DNA from: Prevotella sp. HUN102
Lineage (GTDB): Bacteria > Bacteroidota > Bacteroidia > Bacteroidales > Bacteroidaceae
Direction of reading: 5' to 3'
DNA: 64,000 nt
NCBI RefSeq assembly: GCF_000688375.1
Contig: NZ_JIAF01000004.1
Span: forward strand, 1-64,000
The notes beneath the pieces are model-generated. The model had not been told where the DNA came from. It worked only from the letters and a program-made list of their open reading frames with translations, and did no database searches. The translations under genes and the position numbers were made by a program. Shown in pieces: positions 16,427 to 24,619 of the stretch (the first letter of the stretch is position 1; each line of letters opens with the position of its first letter).

Positions 16427-17014
16427 ATGGCAGCAGGATTTGTTTATAATTTGAAACCCAAAGAGGTGCAGGAAGAGCGTTACGATGTCTCTACCGGAGT
16501 GCGCCGTCGTGGTAACTATATCCTCGACGTGGCAGGGCTGGCAGTAGGCAGTTACCTTCCGTCTTTCCTCCCCATCGCAGCGGATTTGAAAGCCAAGTCC
16601 GCAAAAATAGCAGTGCGTGCGCTGGTCGTAGAGACAGCAGACACCACAGCAACGAAAATCAAGGTAGTCAAGAACCCTTATCTCAAAGACGGAATGATAT
16701 TGGGTACTGGCGCAAAAGGAGCGACTATCCAGTCTATCGACCGCACCAATGCAGATTATGACGAGGTAACACTCGCAGCAGCATTTGGCGCAAAGGTAAA
16801 CGCAGGAGACGCCCTGTTTGAGGCATCAGCAGCAGACGGTAAAACTCCTAAGATTGTGGCTAACTCCGCCCTCTATGAGAACCATAAGGTAACGGAGGGT
16901 ATCAACAGCGTTGCACTTCTGATGCGTGCATTTGAAATTGAACCCGAGAAGTTGGTTATGCCGTTCTGTGCGGCTGACAAAGCCAACCTTCCTCATTTCC
17001 AGTTTAACGAGTAA
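16427..17014 (+). CDS. Head decoration / head-fibre-like protein
   Basis: The 195-residue protein is beta-rich and alanine-rich with repeated turns ('YLKDGMILGTGAKGATIQSI'). It lies between the scaffold and major capsid genes, where decoration proteins of Bacteroidetes phages occur. The function is inferred from position and composition. Confidence 0.55.
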   Translation: MAAGFVYNLKPKEVQEERYDVSTGVRRRGNYILDVAGLAVGSYLPSFLPIAADLKAKSAKIAVRALVVETADTTATKIKVVKNPYLKDGMILGTGAKGATIQSIDRTNADYDEVTLAAAFGAKVNAGDALFEASAADGKTPKIVANSALYENHKVTEGINSVALLMRAFEIEPEKLVMPFCAADKANLPHFQFNE

Positions 17015-17031
17015 AAAGAAAGGACAAGATT

Positions 17032-18144
17032 ATGACATTGACTATTCAGACTTTGTTCAACGAACCCGCTATTGTGGGTGCCGTTATTAACCGTGTCCTT
17101 CAGACCCGTAAGGACGCTATCTATTGGCAGCAGTACCTCAACTTCCGTCGTACCACTACCCGAGTGTTCAAGGACTACATCGGTTCCGTTCGTGGAGTTA
17201 TGGCAGGTAGCATCAACTCCCAGTTTGGCGAGAAGCCTATCCGTGAACGTCAGAACATCGGCAGCGGATATGGTGAGATAGCCTACCTTGGCGACCGCTA
17301 TCAGATGAGCGTAGACCGTCTTGAGGATTTGCGAGACCTCATTGACAAGTACAATGCAGCGAATGCCGCAGGGCAGGTTTCCGCCCTGAACGACATTATC
17401 GCCTTCATCTATGACGACTATCGGCAGGTAATGTTGGCGGCTCACAAGCGTATGGACTTGGTTGTGGGTTCGCTCCTTATGACTGGTAAGGCTGTTGTCC
17501 GCAACAAGGACAAGGCACAGAGCGAACAGGGTGCTACCGAGTTCCTTAACATCGAGTTGCCGTTTAACACACTTGTTCCTGCAAAGAGTGATGTGGTAGT
17601 GGACAGCAAGGTGAAGATGGTTTCTTGGTTGCAGGCTAAGCTCAACGAGATTGCTCCCGACTATGGCAAGTATCAGAAGATGATTATGAGCCGTGGCACA
17701 TTCGTGAAGAATATTCTCGGTTCTTCGGAGTTCGGCGAGATGTTCAAGATGCAGTTAGGACAGAATCAGATGTACCTCTCCACTGGTTTGGTTACTTCTG
17801 ACCTCGCATCGCAGCTGTTCACTGGCATTGGTCTCCCTGCCATCGAAATCAAGGAGGATTATGTCAAGGAACAGACAGGCAAGAACGTACAGGTGTACGC
17901 AGACGGCTACATTACCCTGCTTCCACAGGACAAGGTGGGCTATATGCGTTTCCACACTCCTTACGAGGCTACCGACCCAGTACCGGGCATGACCTATACA
18001 CGTTCAGGTGAGGGAGAAATGCTGGTGGCTTCCAACCGTGACCACAACGGCCGCTATCTCGAGTACACGGCAGAGTGGATTCCACAGATTGCAGACCCGA
18101 CAACCATTACCAACATTGACCTCTCTAAGGTAAACGCAGGCTAA
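17032..18144 (+). CDS. Major capsid protein
   Basis: This 370-residue protein has an extended N-arm, a helical spine region and 'YADGYITLLPQDKVGYM' near its end, as in HK97-fold capsids of the P22/Bacteroidetes type. It is codon-optimised for common codons and sits between the scaffold/decoration genes and the head-tail joining genes. It would form the icosahedral shell. Confidence 0.8.
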   Translation: MTLTIQTLFNEPAIVGAVINRVLQTRKDAIYWQQYLNFRRTTTRVFKDYIGSVRGVMAGSINSQFGEKPIRERQNIGSGYGEIAYLGDRYQMSVDRLEDLRDLIDKYNAANAAGQVSALNDIIAFIYDDYRQVMLAAHKRMDLVVGSLLMTGKAVVRNKDKAQSEQGATEFLNIELPFNTLVPAKSDVVVDSKVKMVSWLQAKLNEIAPDYGKYQKMIMSRGTFVKNILGSSEFGEMFKMQLGQNQMYLSTGLVTSDLASQLFTGIGLPAIEIKEDYVKEQTGKNVQVYADGYITLLPQDKVGYMRFHTPYEATDPVPGMTYTRSGEGEMLVASNRDHNGRYLEYTAEWIPQIADPTTITNIDLSKVNAG

Positions 18145-18461
18145 TGACCATCAAGGAATACATATCAGACAAGTTTCAGTCTTTCGGCATACAGGTGTCG
18201 GAGGCTGACTTGTTGGATATGTCCCTCAATGCCAACAAGGATTTGGAGGAAGAGGTAAGCCAAGAGTGTATCGGCTCTGTGTCGGTGGCTATGGCTCGCT
18301 TCATCCCCTCCCTTTTGCTCCGTGCGACCTCAATCAACGAGAGCGGTTTCTCCATGTCGTGGAATATAGACGGCATAAAGAGTTACTACTCTATGTTATG
18401 CAGACAGTACGGACTGAAAGACGAACTCAACGACAACAAACCCAAAATCCGTTTCCTATGA
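18144..18461 (+). CDS. Head-tail connector (gp6-like, putative)
   Basis: The gene starts in an overlap with the capsid stop. The 105-residue helical product ('ADLLDMSLNANKDLEEEV') has the size and position of HK97 gp6-like connectors that bind the portal. No catalytic motif is present. Confidence 0.6.
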   Translation: MTIKEYISDKFQSFGIQVSEADLLDMSLNANKDLEEEVSQECIGSVSVAMARFIPSLLLRATSINESGFSMSWNIDGIKSYYSMLCRQYGLKDELNDNKPKIRFL

Positions 18462-18781
18462 TGTACGCTCCACACATATTGCAGGTAAAACAAGTAACAC
18501 CGTTTCAAGAGGATGAGTTCGGACACTCTATCCCCGGTACTGGTGGCGAGCAATGGGTAACGCTTTGCAGATGCAGATGCGACGACAACACCACAAAGGA
18601 GTTCAAGTCTGCCAATGGCGAGGTGTACCGACCTAACTATCACGTGGTATGTGAGATGAGGGTAGATGTCAAGGCAGGGACAGAAGTAAGGTGTCTTGAG
18701 GGCGACAGCGTAAGGGGCGAGGGAAAGGTTTACATTCCAAAGAGAACGAATTTCTTTAATTATACAGAACTATGGTTATAG
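18458..18781 (+). CDS. Head closure protein (putative)
   Basis: ATG 18458 overlaps the previous stop. The 107-residue product is beta-rich ('WVTLCRCRCDDNTTKEF', 'EVRCLEGDSVRGEGKVYIPK') and fits an SPP1 gp16-type head-closure role by position between connector and tail-completion genes. Confidence 0.55.
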   Translation: MMYAPHILQVKQVTPFQEDEFGHSIPGTGGEQWVTLCRCRCDDNTTKEFKSANGEVYRPNYHVVCEMRVDVKAGTEVRCLEGDSVRGEGKVYIPKRTNFFNYTELWL

Positions 18782-19068
18782 ATAGCGATTTCTCCGATGT
18801 AGATGAGTTCTTCGATGAGGGAGAGTGGGAAGTGGAAAAGGCTATGATTGATGTTGGCGATGCAGCCGTAAAGGATGCGGAGGAAAGCGGCAACTACCAA
18901 GACCACACACTCACTTTGAGAACGTCTAACGGCTACGATGTAGATAAAGACGGACTGACATTGGAGAATACAGCCGACTACGCTTCTTATGTCGAGGCAA
19001 AGGGATTTGATGTGTTGAGCGGTTCAGCATTGAGAGCCGAGAAGAAACTAAAAGAATTGTTTGAATGA
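18772..19068 (+). CDS. HK97 gp10-like tail completion protein
   Basis: The gene overlaps its neighbours by ATGA-type junctions. The 98-residue acidic protein contains 'NTADYASYVEAKGFDVLSG', resembling the conserved 'YA.yvE.Gt' core of HK97 gp10 family proteins. It would join head and tail. Confidence 0.65.
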   Translation: MVIDSDFSDVDEFFDEGEWEVEKAMIDVGDAAVKDAEESGNYQDHTLTLRTSNGYDVDKDGLTLENTADYASYVEAKGFDVLSGSALRAEKKLKELFE

Positions 19069-19457
19069 TAGTAACTACCGACATAGCGGATATTCTCTTC
19101 CGGGACTGCAAGGATTTCGGGATAAAGATTGTGCCGTTTGGAAAGACCCTAACAGGTGAACTGACAGGCGAGCGCATCACTATCCATGTCAAGGGGCAGA
19201 CACCCGAGACATATTGGGAGAAGAGCTTCTGTGAGGTCAATCTGTGCGTACCCGACCTTAGCCCCACCGAAGCGAACTACCCACGTCTGAAAGCGTTGGA
19301 GCGCAAGGCAAAGGAGAAGTTCAGAAGCGTAACGGACACTTTCGACGGCACGAGGTATCTCTATGAGGTGGACACTATTACTATTGAAGCGGACACTGCT
19401 TTGAAGTGCCATTTTGTTAATGTAAGATTATTGTTTAATGTATTAAATACTATTTGA
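19065..19457 (+). CDS. Tail terminator-like protein
   Basis: The 130-residue protein starts in an overlap with the preceding stop. It is alpha/beta, with a small helical core and beta strands ('GERITIHVKGQTPETYWEK'). The slot just before the tail tube gene is that of the tail terminator. Assignment is positional. Confidence 0.55.
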   Translation: MIVTTDIADILFRDCKDFGIKIVPFGKTLTGELTGERITIHVKGQTPETYWEKSFCEVNLCVPDLSPTEANYPRLKALERKAKEKFRSVTDTFDGTRYLYEVDTITIEADTALKCHFVNVRLLFNVLNTI

Positions 19458-19459
19458 GT

Positions 19460-19978
19460 ATGAAACCATTTATCGGATTGAAAGCTGTTTATTATGGTGA
19501 TGTTATGAAAGTGGCTCTTACCAAGCAGGCTTTGACAACTTGGCTGGGAACAGCTAAGAAGATTGAGAACGTTCACGAGGGAACGTGGAGATACGAGCAG
19601 GAAGATGCTACGGAAACCGAGTATATCAACGAACTTACGGGCGAGCCTTATTTCATCGACCAAGAAAAGAAAGGCAAGAAAACAATGTCCATCACTATTG
19701 GAGAGTACGATGTTGAAACCAGAGTTGCCCTTGCAGGTGGAAAGGCTCTCGATGCAGGTCTTGGTTGGGAAGCACCTGCCGATATTCCTGTTATCGAGAA
19801 ATGTTTTGTCGGTCTCACCAAGACTGGCAATTACATCGTGTTCCCGAAAGCCTCTATCAAGGCAAAGGCAGACACACAGAACAAGAATGTAGGCTTGGGC
19901 ATCACGGCCACAGCTATGGCTACGGGCGTATCTGGACTGCAAAGCGAGTATCTCATCGATGGCTCAAAGGTGGGTTAA
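19460..19978 (+). CDS. Major tail (tube) protein
   Basis: This 172-residue protein has a beta-rich fold with 'ATETEYINELTGEPYFIDQE', a motif common in Bacteroidetes phage tube proteins, and a conserved 'GSKVG' end. It is followed by a terminator hairpin and the chaperone genes, the usual order. ATG 19460 is preferred to the TTG two codons upstream. Confidence 0.75.
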   Translation: MKPFIGLKAVYYGDVMKVALTKQALTTWLGTAKKIENVHEGTWRYEQEDATETEYINELTGEPYFIDQEKKGKKTMSITIGEYDVETRVALAGGKALDAGLGWEAPADIPVIEKCFVGLTKTGNYIVFPKASIKAKADTQNKNVGLGITATAMATGVSGLQSEYLIDGSKVG

Positions 19979-20003
19979 GCTAAGAAGATTTTAGGATAAC
20001 ATC

Positions 20004-20044
20004 GGGGTGGAACGTGGCATTAGACCACCTCCACCCCCTTTTAA
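20004..20044 (+). terminator. Hairpin after the tail tube gene
   Basis: GGGGTGG...CCACCCCC with an inner paired arm and a following CTTTTAATT tract can terminate or attenuate transcription between the tube and chaperone genes. Confidence 0.65.
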
Positions 20045-20055
20045 TTATTTTCATT

Positions 20056-20642
20056 ATGAGCAAAGCAAGTAAATTGATTTCTGATGCAATTATCGGTGCA
20101 GATTACATCCTTGTATATGTGAACAACAAAGCCTACCCTGTTAAACCTCCGACAATCAAGAAGATGGCAGGGGCTATCTCTTGTATCAGTAATTTGGATT
20201 TAGAAGACAAAGGGACATTAAAGGAGATGTTCCTATCAGCAAAGGACTGTAAAGCATACGCACAGGCTCTCTCGTGGTTTGTGAAAGGCGATTTGTCCCT
20301 TAGCGAGGAATTACAAGAGGGTACTTTTGAAGAGGTCGTAGATGCGCTTTCTTCCGCTTTTGATTTGGTGGGTATCAACCCTTTCTTGAAAGCTGCCAGT
20401 TTGACGAGGAACGCAAGCCTGCTGGCAGCAAGTCCGAGATAGTCGGAAACCGCACCCTTTTGGGGCAAATAGCGTCATTCGTGGATAGCTTGCATCTGAC
20501 GTATGATGAAGTAGTTAATATTATTCCTTACCGTAACCTTGTCATCATGCAGAAAGACAAACAGCACGAGGCTTTCGGGGAGGTCGAGAGAGAAGTATCG
20601 GACAGCGAGATGTTCGGGGGCAAGTTTGACGAGCTGAAATAA
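20056..20642 (+). CDS. Tail assembly chaperones G and GT (programmed -1 frameshift)
   Basis: The zero frame (20056-20442, 128 residues) is a helical, acidic G-type protein. A second frame in the -1 register continues to 20642 and encodes 'DEERKPAGSKSEIVGNRTLL' and the rest of the T part. The slippery heptamer CCCTTTC (20379-20385) lies in the right phase (aaC CCT TTC) inside the overlap. Ribosomes that slip would yield the longer GT protein. The pair guides polymerisation of the tail tube around the tape measure. A 4-kb insert separates it from the tape-measure gene. Confidence 0.8.
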
Positions 20643-20646
20643 AAAA

Positions 20647-20677
20647 GAGGGTAGCCAAAATTAACGGCTACCCTTTT
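20647..20677. terminator. Bidirectional terminator GGGTAGCC...GGCTACCC
   Basis: The perfect stem lies between the rightward chaperone gene and the leftward cargo genes and has A and T tracts on both sides. A sequence-related terminator ends the second cargo gene (30415-30440). Confidence 0.85.
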
Positions 20678-21032
20678 CAATGTATTTTACTTCATTTTTC
20701 TCAAAATATCTATATCCTGAAAAAGAACCAGTCTTACAAAAGAACTTATCATCTTTTATTGAATCTACTATCAACTCACGACCGTCAAAAATAGACTCAA
20801 CTTTATCTCCCGGTTTTACAGCATCAAGTCTTGGGTCATATTCTTTTCTCTTATCTTTAATTTCATTATCCACAACGTCTTTTTTAACGTCGGATATATT
20901 AGGTGTTTCAAAGCAAATATGCTCCGTCAATTTCCTCACATCATTTGTCATTATCCATAACTTGAAAAATAGGATAATCTGCAATATGCCAAAGATTATC
21001 AGCAAGATTGCGAATAGATTTAAGTCACCCAT
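20661..21032 (-). CDS. Small membrane protein (cargo cassette)
   Basis: The 123-residue product has one N-terminal membrane segment (about residues 6-28), a charged linker and a C-terminal beta-barrel-like domain ('LDAVKPGDKVESIFDGRELI') that resembles SH3/KOW-type folds. It lies four bases after the DUF4236 protein gene in the same leftward operon, so the two probably act together at the membrane. No known family is recognised. Confidence 0.65.
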   Translation of the reverse strand: MGDLNLFAILLIIFGILQIILFFKLWIMTNDVRKLTEHICFETPNISDVKKDVVDNEIKDKRKEYDPRLDAVKPGDKVESIFDGRELIVDSIKDDKFFCKTGSFSGYRYFEKNEVKYIEKGSR

Positions 21033-21036
21033 ACCT

Positions 21037-22233
21037 TTAGTTATTTTGATTATTTAATAATTTCTTTGCTTTTTCTAAGCGAGTTATAAATTCCATAACA
21101 TCATATTGAACAAAAGCCCATTTCCCATCTTCATATCTTATACTCTCGTTAGTTTCAAGTGCCTGCATAACCATATCGTGGAGAGAACTATCTGTATTAC
21201 ACGCAACATCTGCTCTTCTTTCATTCTCTTTCATAAAAACACTAATAGCAATCTTTATAACTCTAATTTCATTTACATAGTCCTTGCGTTTTCTGTATAA
21301 GATTGCCAATCTTTCGTATGGGTGTTTTACAGGTAATTGTGGAATAATCGCCTTTTCATAAACATTTATAGCTTCATCTATCATCTTTTCCTTTTCTAAG
21401 TTAATTCCAAGACCAATCAAGCGTGAACATTCCTCAAAATGATTTGTTTCCGTGAAAGGTTCTGTTTGTATTGGTTTCTTAAATTTCGCAACATCTAAAT
21501 TAGATATTACTTCCATAAGTGCATTTTCATCTGAAAGCAAGACCTCTCTTGGAGTAGAGCCAGTCGCAATTCCTACAACTCCAATTTGTTCAAGTTGGTC
21601 AATTATTCTCCCTGCCCGATTATATCCAATACTAAATCTCCTTTGTATTGTACTTGTAGAACATTGCCGCGTGGAAATGACAAGACGTGCAGCATCTAAA
21701 AAACATGGGTCAAAATTTAGTAACTTGATTATATTTTGCACCTTAGATATATCTCCCTCTTTTAATTTTAAAGTTGGTTTTTCATATTCTTTCTCCACAA
21801 TGTCATTTTGTAACGGTTCGTCATTTACAATGTCAACAGAATGTTTTTCTTTAGGGTTAGGAATACACAAGCCTATAATTATACCACCTATTGACAACAA
21901 AGGAAACCACCACCAAGAAGCATTGCCGAATGTTGGTAAAATGACAGATAGAAAAAGCGAAACGAAAATAACAAGAAAGCGTAAAGGATTTGCATTTATA
22001 GTTTCATTTTCTTGTTGCCTTTTCAGATCTCTATATGGAATATTTTTTGCACCACTTATCTTTTGTCTTGCATATAATCCAGTTCCCGGTATTCCTACAT
22101 TTGTATAAATACCTTTCTTTCCTATTGTAACCTTTGCTCCTCGTGGTCCAACAGATAGACTTGTGCCACTTTTGCTTACATTCAAGTGTACGCCTTTAAC
22201 TATTTTAATACGCTTGCGAAATAGTATTCCCAT
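21037..22233 (-). CDS. DUF4236 + membrane + FtsK-gamma winged helix + TPR-like protein
   Basis: Domains in order: DUF4236 at about residues 1-70 ('KGVHLNVSKSGTSLSVGPRG'); two membrane segments at about 84-125; an FtsK gamma-like winged helix at about 170-235 ('STIQRRFSIGYNRAGRIIDQ'); and a helical TPR-like region at about 260-395. FtsK gamma domains bind the KOPS sequence on chromosomal DNA. No ATPase motor domain is present. It starts right at the end of the XRE repressor gene, in a leftward operon inside the late region. It is probably a lysogenic-conversion or superinfection protein; this is inference. Confidence 0.75.
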   Translation of the reverse strand: MGILFRKRIKIVKGVHLNVSKSGTSLSVGPRGAKVTIGKKGIYTNVGIPGTGLYARQKISGAKNIPYRDLKRQQENETINANPLRFLVIFVSLFLSVILPTFGNASWWWFPLLSIGGIIIGLCIPNPKEKHSVDIVNDEPLQNDIVEKEYEKPTLKLKEGDISKVQNIIKLLNFDPCFLDAARLVISTRQCSTSTIQRRFSIGYNRAGRIIDQLEQIGVVGIATGSTPREVLLSDENALMEVISNLDVAKFKKPIQTEPFTETNHFEECSRLIGLGINLEKEKMIDEAINVYEKAIIPQLPVKHPYERLAILYRKRKDYVNEIRVIKIAISVFMKENERRADVACNTDSSLHDMVMQALETNESIRYEDGKWAFVQYDVMEFITRLEKAKKLLNNQNN

Positions 22234-22520
22234 TATTTCCTATTGTTTACAAGTTCTTCCAAGTCTTTCCAACTATCGGCATGATAGATATTCTTACCAT
22301 CCTTAATTAGAGCCACGAAGTTTGCACTCCCTGCCACTTCTTCGGATGAAGCGAACAACTGCCACATAGGGACATCAAGCATACAAGCAATCTCTTCTGC
22401 TTTTTCGACAAGCAACTTCCCTCCTACTTGGCGGCTCAACGCTTGGCGACTTACATCCATCTTGTCTGCAAGTTCCTGAAGCGTCATATTCTTTTCTTTT
22501 AGTATTTCCTTTATCCTCAT
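22233..22520 (-). CDS. XRE-family repressor
   Basis: The N-terminus is a Cro/CI-type helix-turn-helix ('TLQELADKMDVSRQALSRQV', residues 13-32), followed by a short C-terminal domain. It overlaps the next gene and starts 4 bases after its own TATCTTTG box, so its message is nearly leaderless. Two palindromic operators lie in the divergent promoter region. It probably controls the cargo operon and the rightward genes at 22699. Confidence 0.85.
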   Translation of the reverse strand: MRIKEILKEKNMTLQELADKMDVSRQALSRQVGGKLLVEKAEEIACMLDVPMWQLFASSEEVAGSANFVALIKDGKNIYHADSWKDLEELVNNRK

Positions 22521-22643
22521 ATTGCAAAGATAGGCATTTATACATAATGTAAATAGAACTATTTACTAAATAATGTTAATAGCAATAATTTTATTACCCT
22601 TTTCCTTATTTATGTAAATAATTCTATTTACCTTTGCAATATG
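22518..22643. promoter_or_regulatory. Divergent promoters with two GTAAATA palindromic operators
   Basis: Leftward box TATCTTTG (complement of 22525-22532) and rightward box TACCTTTG (about 22629-22636) are mirror images, with a 12-bp inverted repeat CATATTGCAAAG/CTTTGCAATATG. Between them lie GTAAATAGAACTATTTAC (22549-22566) and GTAAATAATTCTATTTAC (22614-22631), which overlap the rightward box and would be sites for the XRE repressor. Confidence 0.8.
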
Positions 22644-22698
22644 ATTTAGAAACAAACGATTATTTCAGCCCTACGCATCACGGTTAAGCGACTTGATT

Positions 22699-23028
22699 AT
22701 GGCAACAACATTTAGAAGTGAATTAAGCGAGTTGATGAAGAAGAGTTGGCAACTGGTTAAGACCTACGGCATCAGTCTTTCAGAAGCAATGCACAAAGTC
22801 TGGACACTCTTCAAGTTACGCAAGGCAATGAAGAAAGGTGTAGTGAAATTCTATTACGAGAAACTTTCGGGCGAGATAAGAACCGCTTGGGGTACTCTTA
22901 GAGAAGACTTGATACCTGCCACTTCGGGCGAGAACCGTAAGAAGAATGACAGCGTACAAGTGTATTATGATAGCGAAAAGCAAAGTTATCGTTGTTTCAA
23001 GATTGTAAACCTTATTAGAATGGCATAA
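22699..23028 (+). CDS. DUF2693-like SH3-barrel protein
   Basis: The 109-residue product has an N-terminal helical region and a C-terminal 'KGVVKFYYEKLSGEIRTAWG ... VYYDSEKQSYRCFKIVNLI' beta-barrel, typical of the small DUF2693 family in Bacteroidetes mobile elements. Its function is unknown. It is the first gene right of the XRE divergent promoter; ATG 22699 is preferred to the upstream TTG. Confidence 0.7.
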   Translation: MATTFRSELSELMKKSWQLVKTYGISLSEAMHKVWTLFKLRKAMKKGVVKFYYEKLSGEIRTAWGTLREDLIPATSGENRKKNDSVQVYYDSEKQSYRCFKIVNLIRMA

Positions 23029-23314
23029 TTTATCTTAAAGGTAGGTATTGAAATAGTTAAATATCCCTTACAAAAAGTCCACTTGTGGATTTTGAAGCGA
23101 ACAAGTAAAAATGCGCTACAAATCAAGGGGTTGCAACGTATCTGTTTAATATCTACCTTTGTATCAGAAAGTCGCTCGTGTGGTAACAAGCGATAGAGAA
23201 GAAATTTAGGGGTATTGATTTTAGGTGTATGTTACCACTTTAGACACCTTTAATCTTTGCCCCTGTTTTTATAAACAAAAAGGGCAGTGTTACAGCACCG
23301 CCCAACGTGAAACA

Positions 23315-24148
23315 ATGAACACGAATAATACAATTCAGAATTTCGACAGCAAAGGTAATCAATCTTTTGCTAACAGCAACAAAAACGCTATCCAAGTTTT
23401 CAACAATCCGCAATTTGGCGCAATCCGAACTGCTGGCAGTGCAGACAATCCTTTGTTTTGTTTGTTAGATGTGTGCAAGGCTTTAGGACTTACGACAAAG
23501 TTTGTAAATTAACGACTTAACGATGAGGTTGTTTCAAAACACCCCATCACAGACAGCCTCGGAAGAACTCAACAAGCGTTGTTTGTGAATGAAGACGGTT
23601 TGTATGATGTGATACTCGATAGTCGTAAGCCCGAAGCACGACAATTTCGCAAATGGGTAACATCAGAAGTACTGCCCTCTATCCGCAAGACAGGCGGCTA
23701 CATTGCCACCACCCAAGAGGACACGCCCGAACTTATTATGGCAAGAGCGTTGCAGGTTGCGCAGCAGACCATCACCAAGCACCAGCAGATGTTAGAGCAA
23801 GCCAAAGAGCGCATAGCCCTGCAAGAGCAAGAGATAAAGCAGCAAGCCCCCAAAGTTCAGTATGTAGATGAGGTGCTGCAATCAGTGAATACCTACACAT
23901 CTACACAGATGAGCAAAGAACTCGGCTTGCGAGAGGCAGAGCAACTGCACAAGATACTCAAAGAAAAGGGTATCATGTTCAAGCAGTCGGGGCAGTGGCT
24001 ACTCACGGCAAAGTATTGCGGCAAGGGCTACACAAAGCCACGCACGCACCAATTTACACGCAATGACGGCAGTATAGGCACGAACACCACCACCGTTTGG
24101 ACAGAGAAAGGCAGAGCGTTTCTGCATCATATTATGAACGCAGCATAA
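23315..24148 (+). pseudogene. BRO-N/KilA-C antirepressor interrupted by one in-frame TAA
   Basis: The frame reads 'MNTNNTIQNFDSKG...FCLLDVCKALGLTTKFVN', then TAA at 23510-23512, then continues in the same frame with 'RLNDEVVSKHPITDSLGRTQ' and on to 'VTSEVLPSIRKTGGYI'. A KilA-C domain (about the last 110 codons) ends at 24148. The stop replaces what would be CAA in the usual 'VNQRLNDE' sequence, so one C-to-T change explains it. Without read-through only 65 residues are made. The Bro-N domain binds DNA and antirepressors inactivate repressors. Confidence 0.8.
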
Positions 24149-24197
24149 ACTTATTACAGATTAAACTTTCACTAACGATTATAAACGATTGAATATT

Positions 24198-24452
24198 ATG
24201 GCAACAGAAGATATTAAAACGGCACGTACCATCGTGCTAAGCAAAGAAACGGCAGCATTGTTCGACTGCAAGAAGAATTTGGACGAGTGTTTCAACAAAT
24301 TAGGTAAGGTTCACGATAAAATCTTCTGCCACAATGAGCAGTTCGATGATAAACTGTCCAATGCCTACGTGGCGATAAATCAACTTATCATGGACTTGCT
24401 CACCGAGCAGATTGATTATAACAGCACAGAGAGCCATTACAAGGTGATATGA
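24198..24452 (+). CDS. Small helical protein, 84 aa
   Basis: The protein is helical and acidic ('KKNLDECFNKLGKVHDKIF') with no family match that I can name. It follows the broken antirepressor and is ended by a strong terminator, so it closes the rightward arm of this inserted block. Confidence 0.6.
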   Translation: MATEDIKTARTIVLSKETAALFDCKKNLDECFNKLGKVHDKIFCHNEQFDDKLSNAYVAINQLIMDLLTEQIDYNSTESHYKVI

Positions 24453-24471
24453 TTCGACATACAATATTCAA

Positions 24472-24506
24472 AGGGCTGCCTACCATTTGGTAAGCAGCCC
24501 TTTTTT
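24472..24506 (+). terminator. Strong terminator AGGGCTGC...GCAGCCCTTTTTT
   Basis: A perfect 8-bp stem with an inner pairing (TACCA/TGGTA) and a run of six T follows the small gene at 24198-24452 and shields the tape-measure unit. Confidence 0.88.
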
Positions 24507-24516
24507 GTGCCTTTTT

Positions 24517-24588
24517 GCCACAATAAAAACGTTGTGGCTTATAATGGAAAATGATATACACGCTTCTAATTTATAATGGGTATTTTTG
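24517..24588 (+). promoter_or_regulatory. GCCACAA/TTGTGGC hairpin and TATTTTTG promoter box (module boundary 3)
   Basis: The hairpin (24517-24538, loop TAAAAACG) is followed by TTATAAT-rich sequence and by TATTTTTG at 24581-24588. The tape-measure gene starts 31 bases later, so an apparent earlier ATG at 24551 lies upstream of the promoter box. Confidence 0.65.
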
Positions 24589-24619
24589 GGAAATATACAT
24601 TATAAAATTAGAATTAGAT

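Noticed and set aside
24551-24619. ATG 24551 as the tape-measure start
   Set aside because: It lies upstream of the TATTTTTG promoter box, and the added residues are hydrophobic and unlike tape-measure N-termini.
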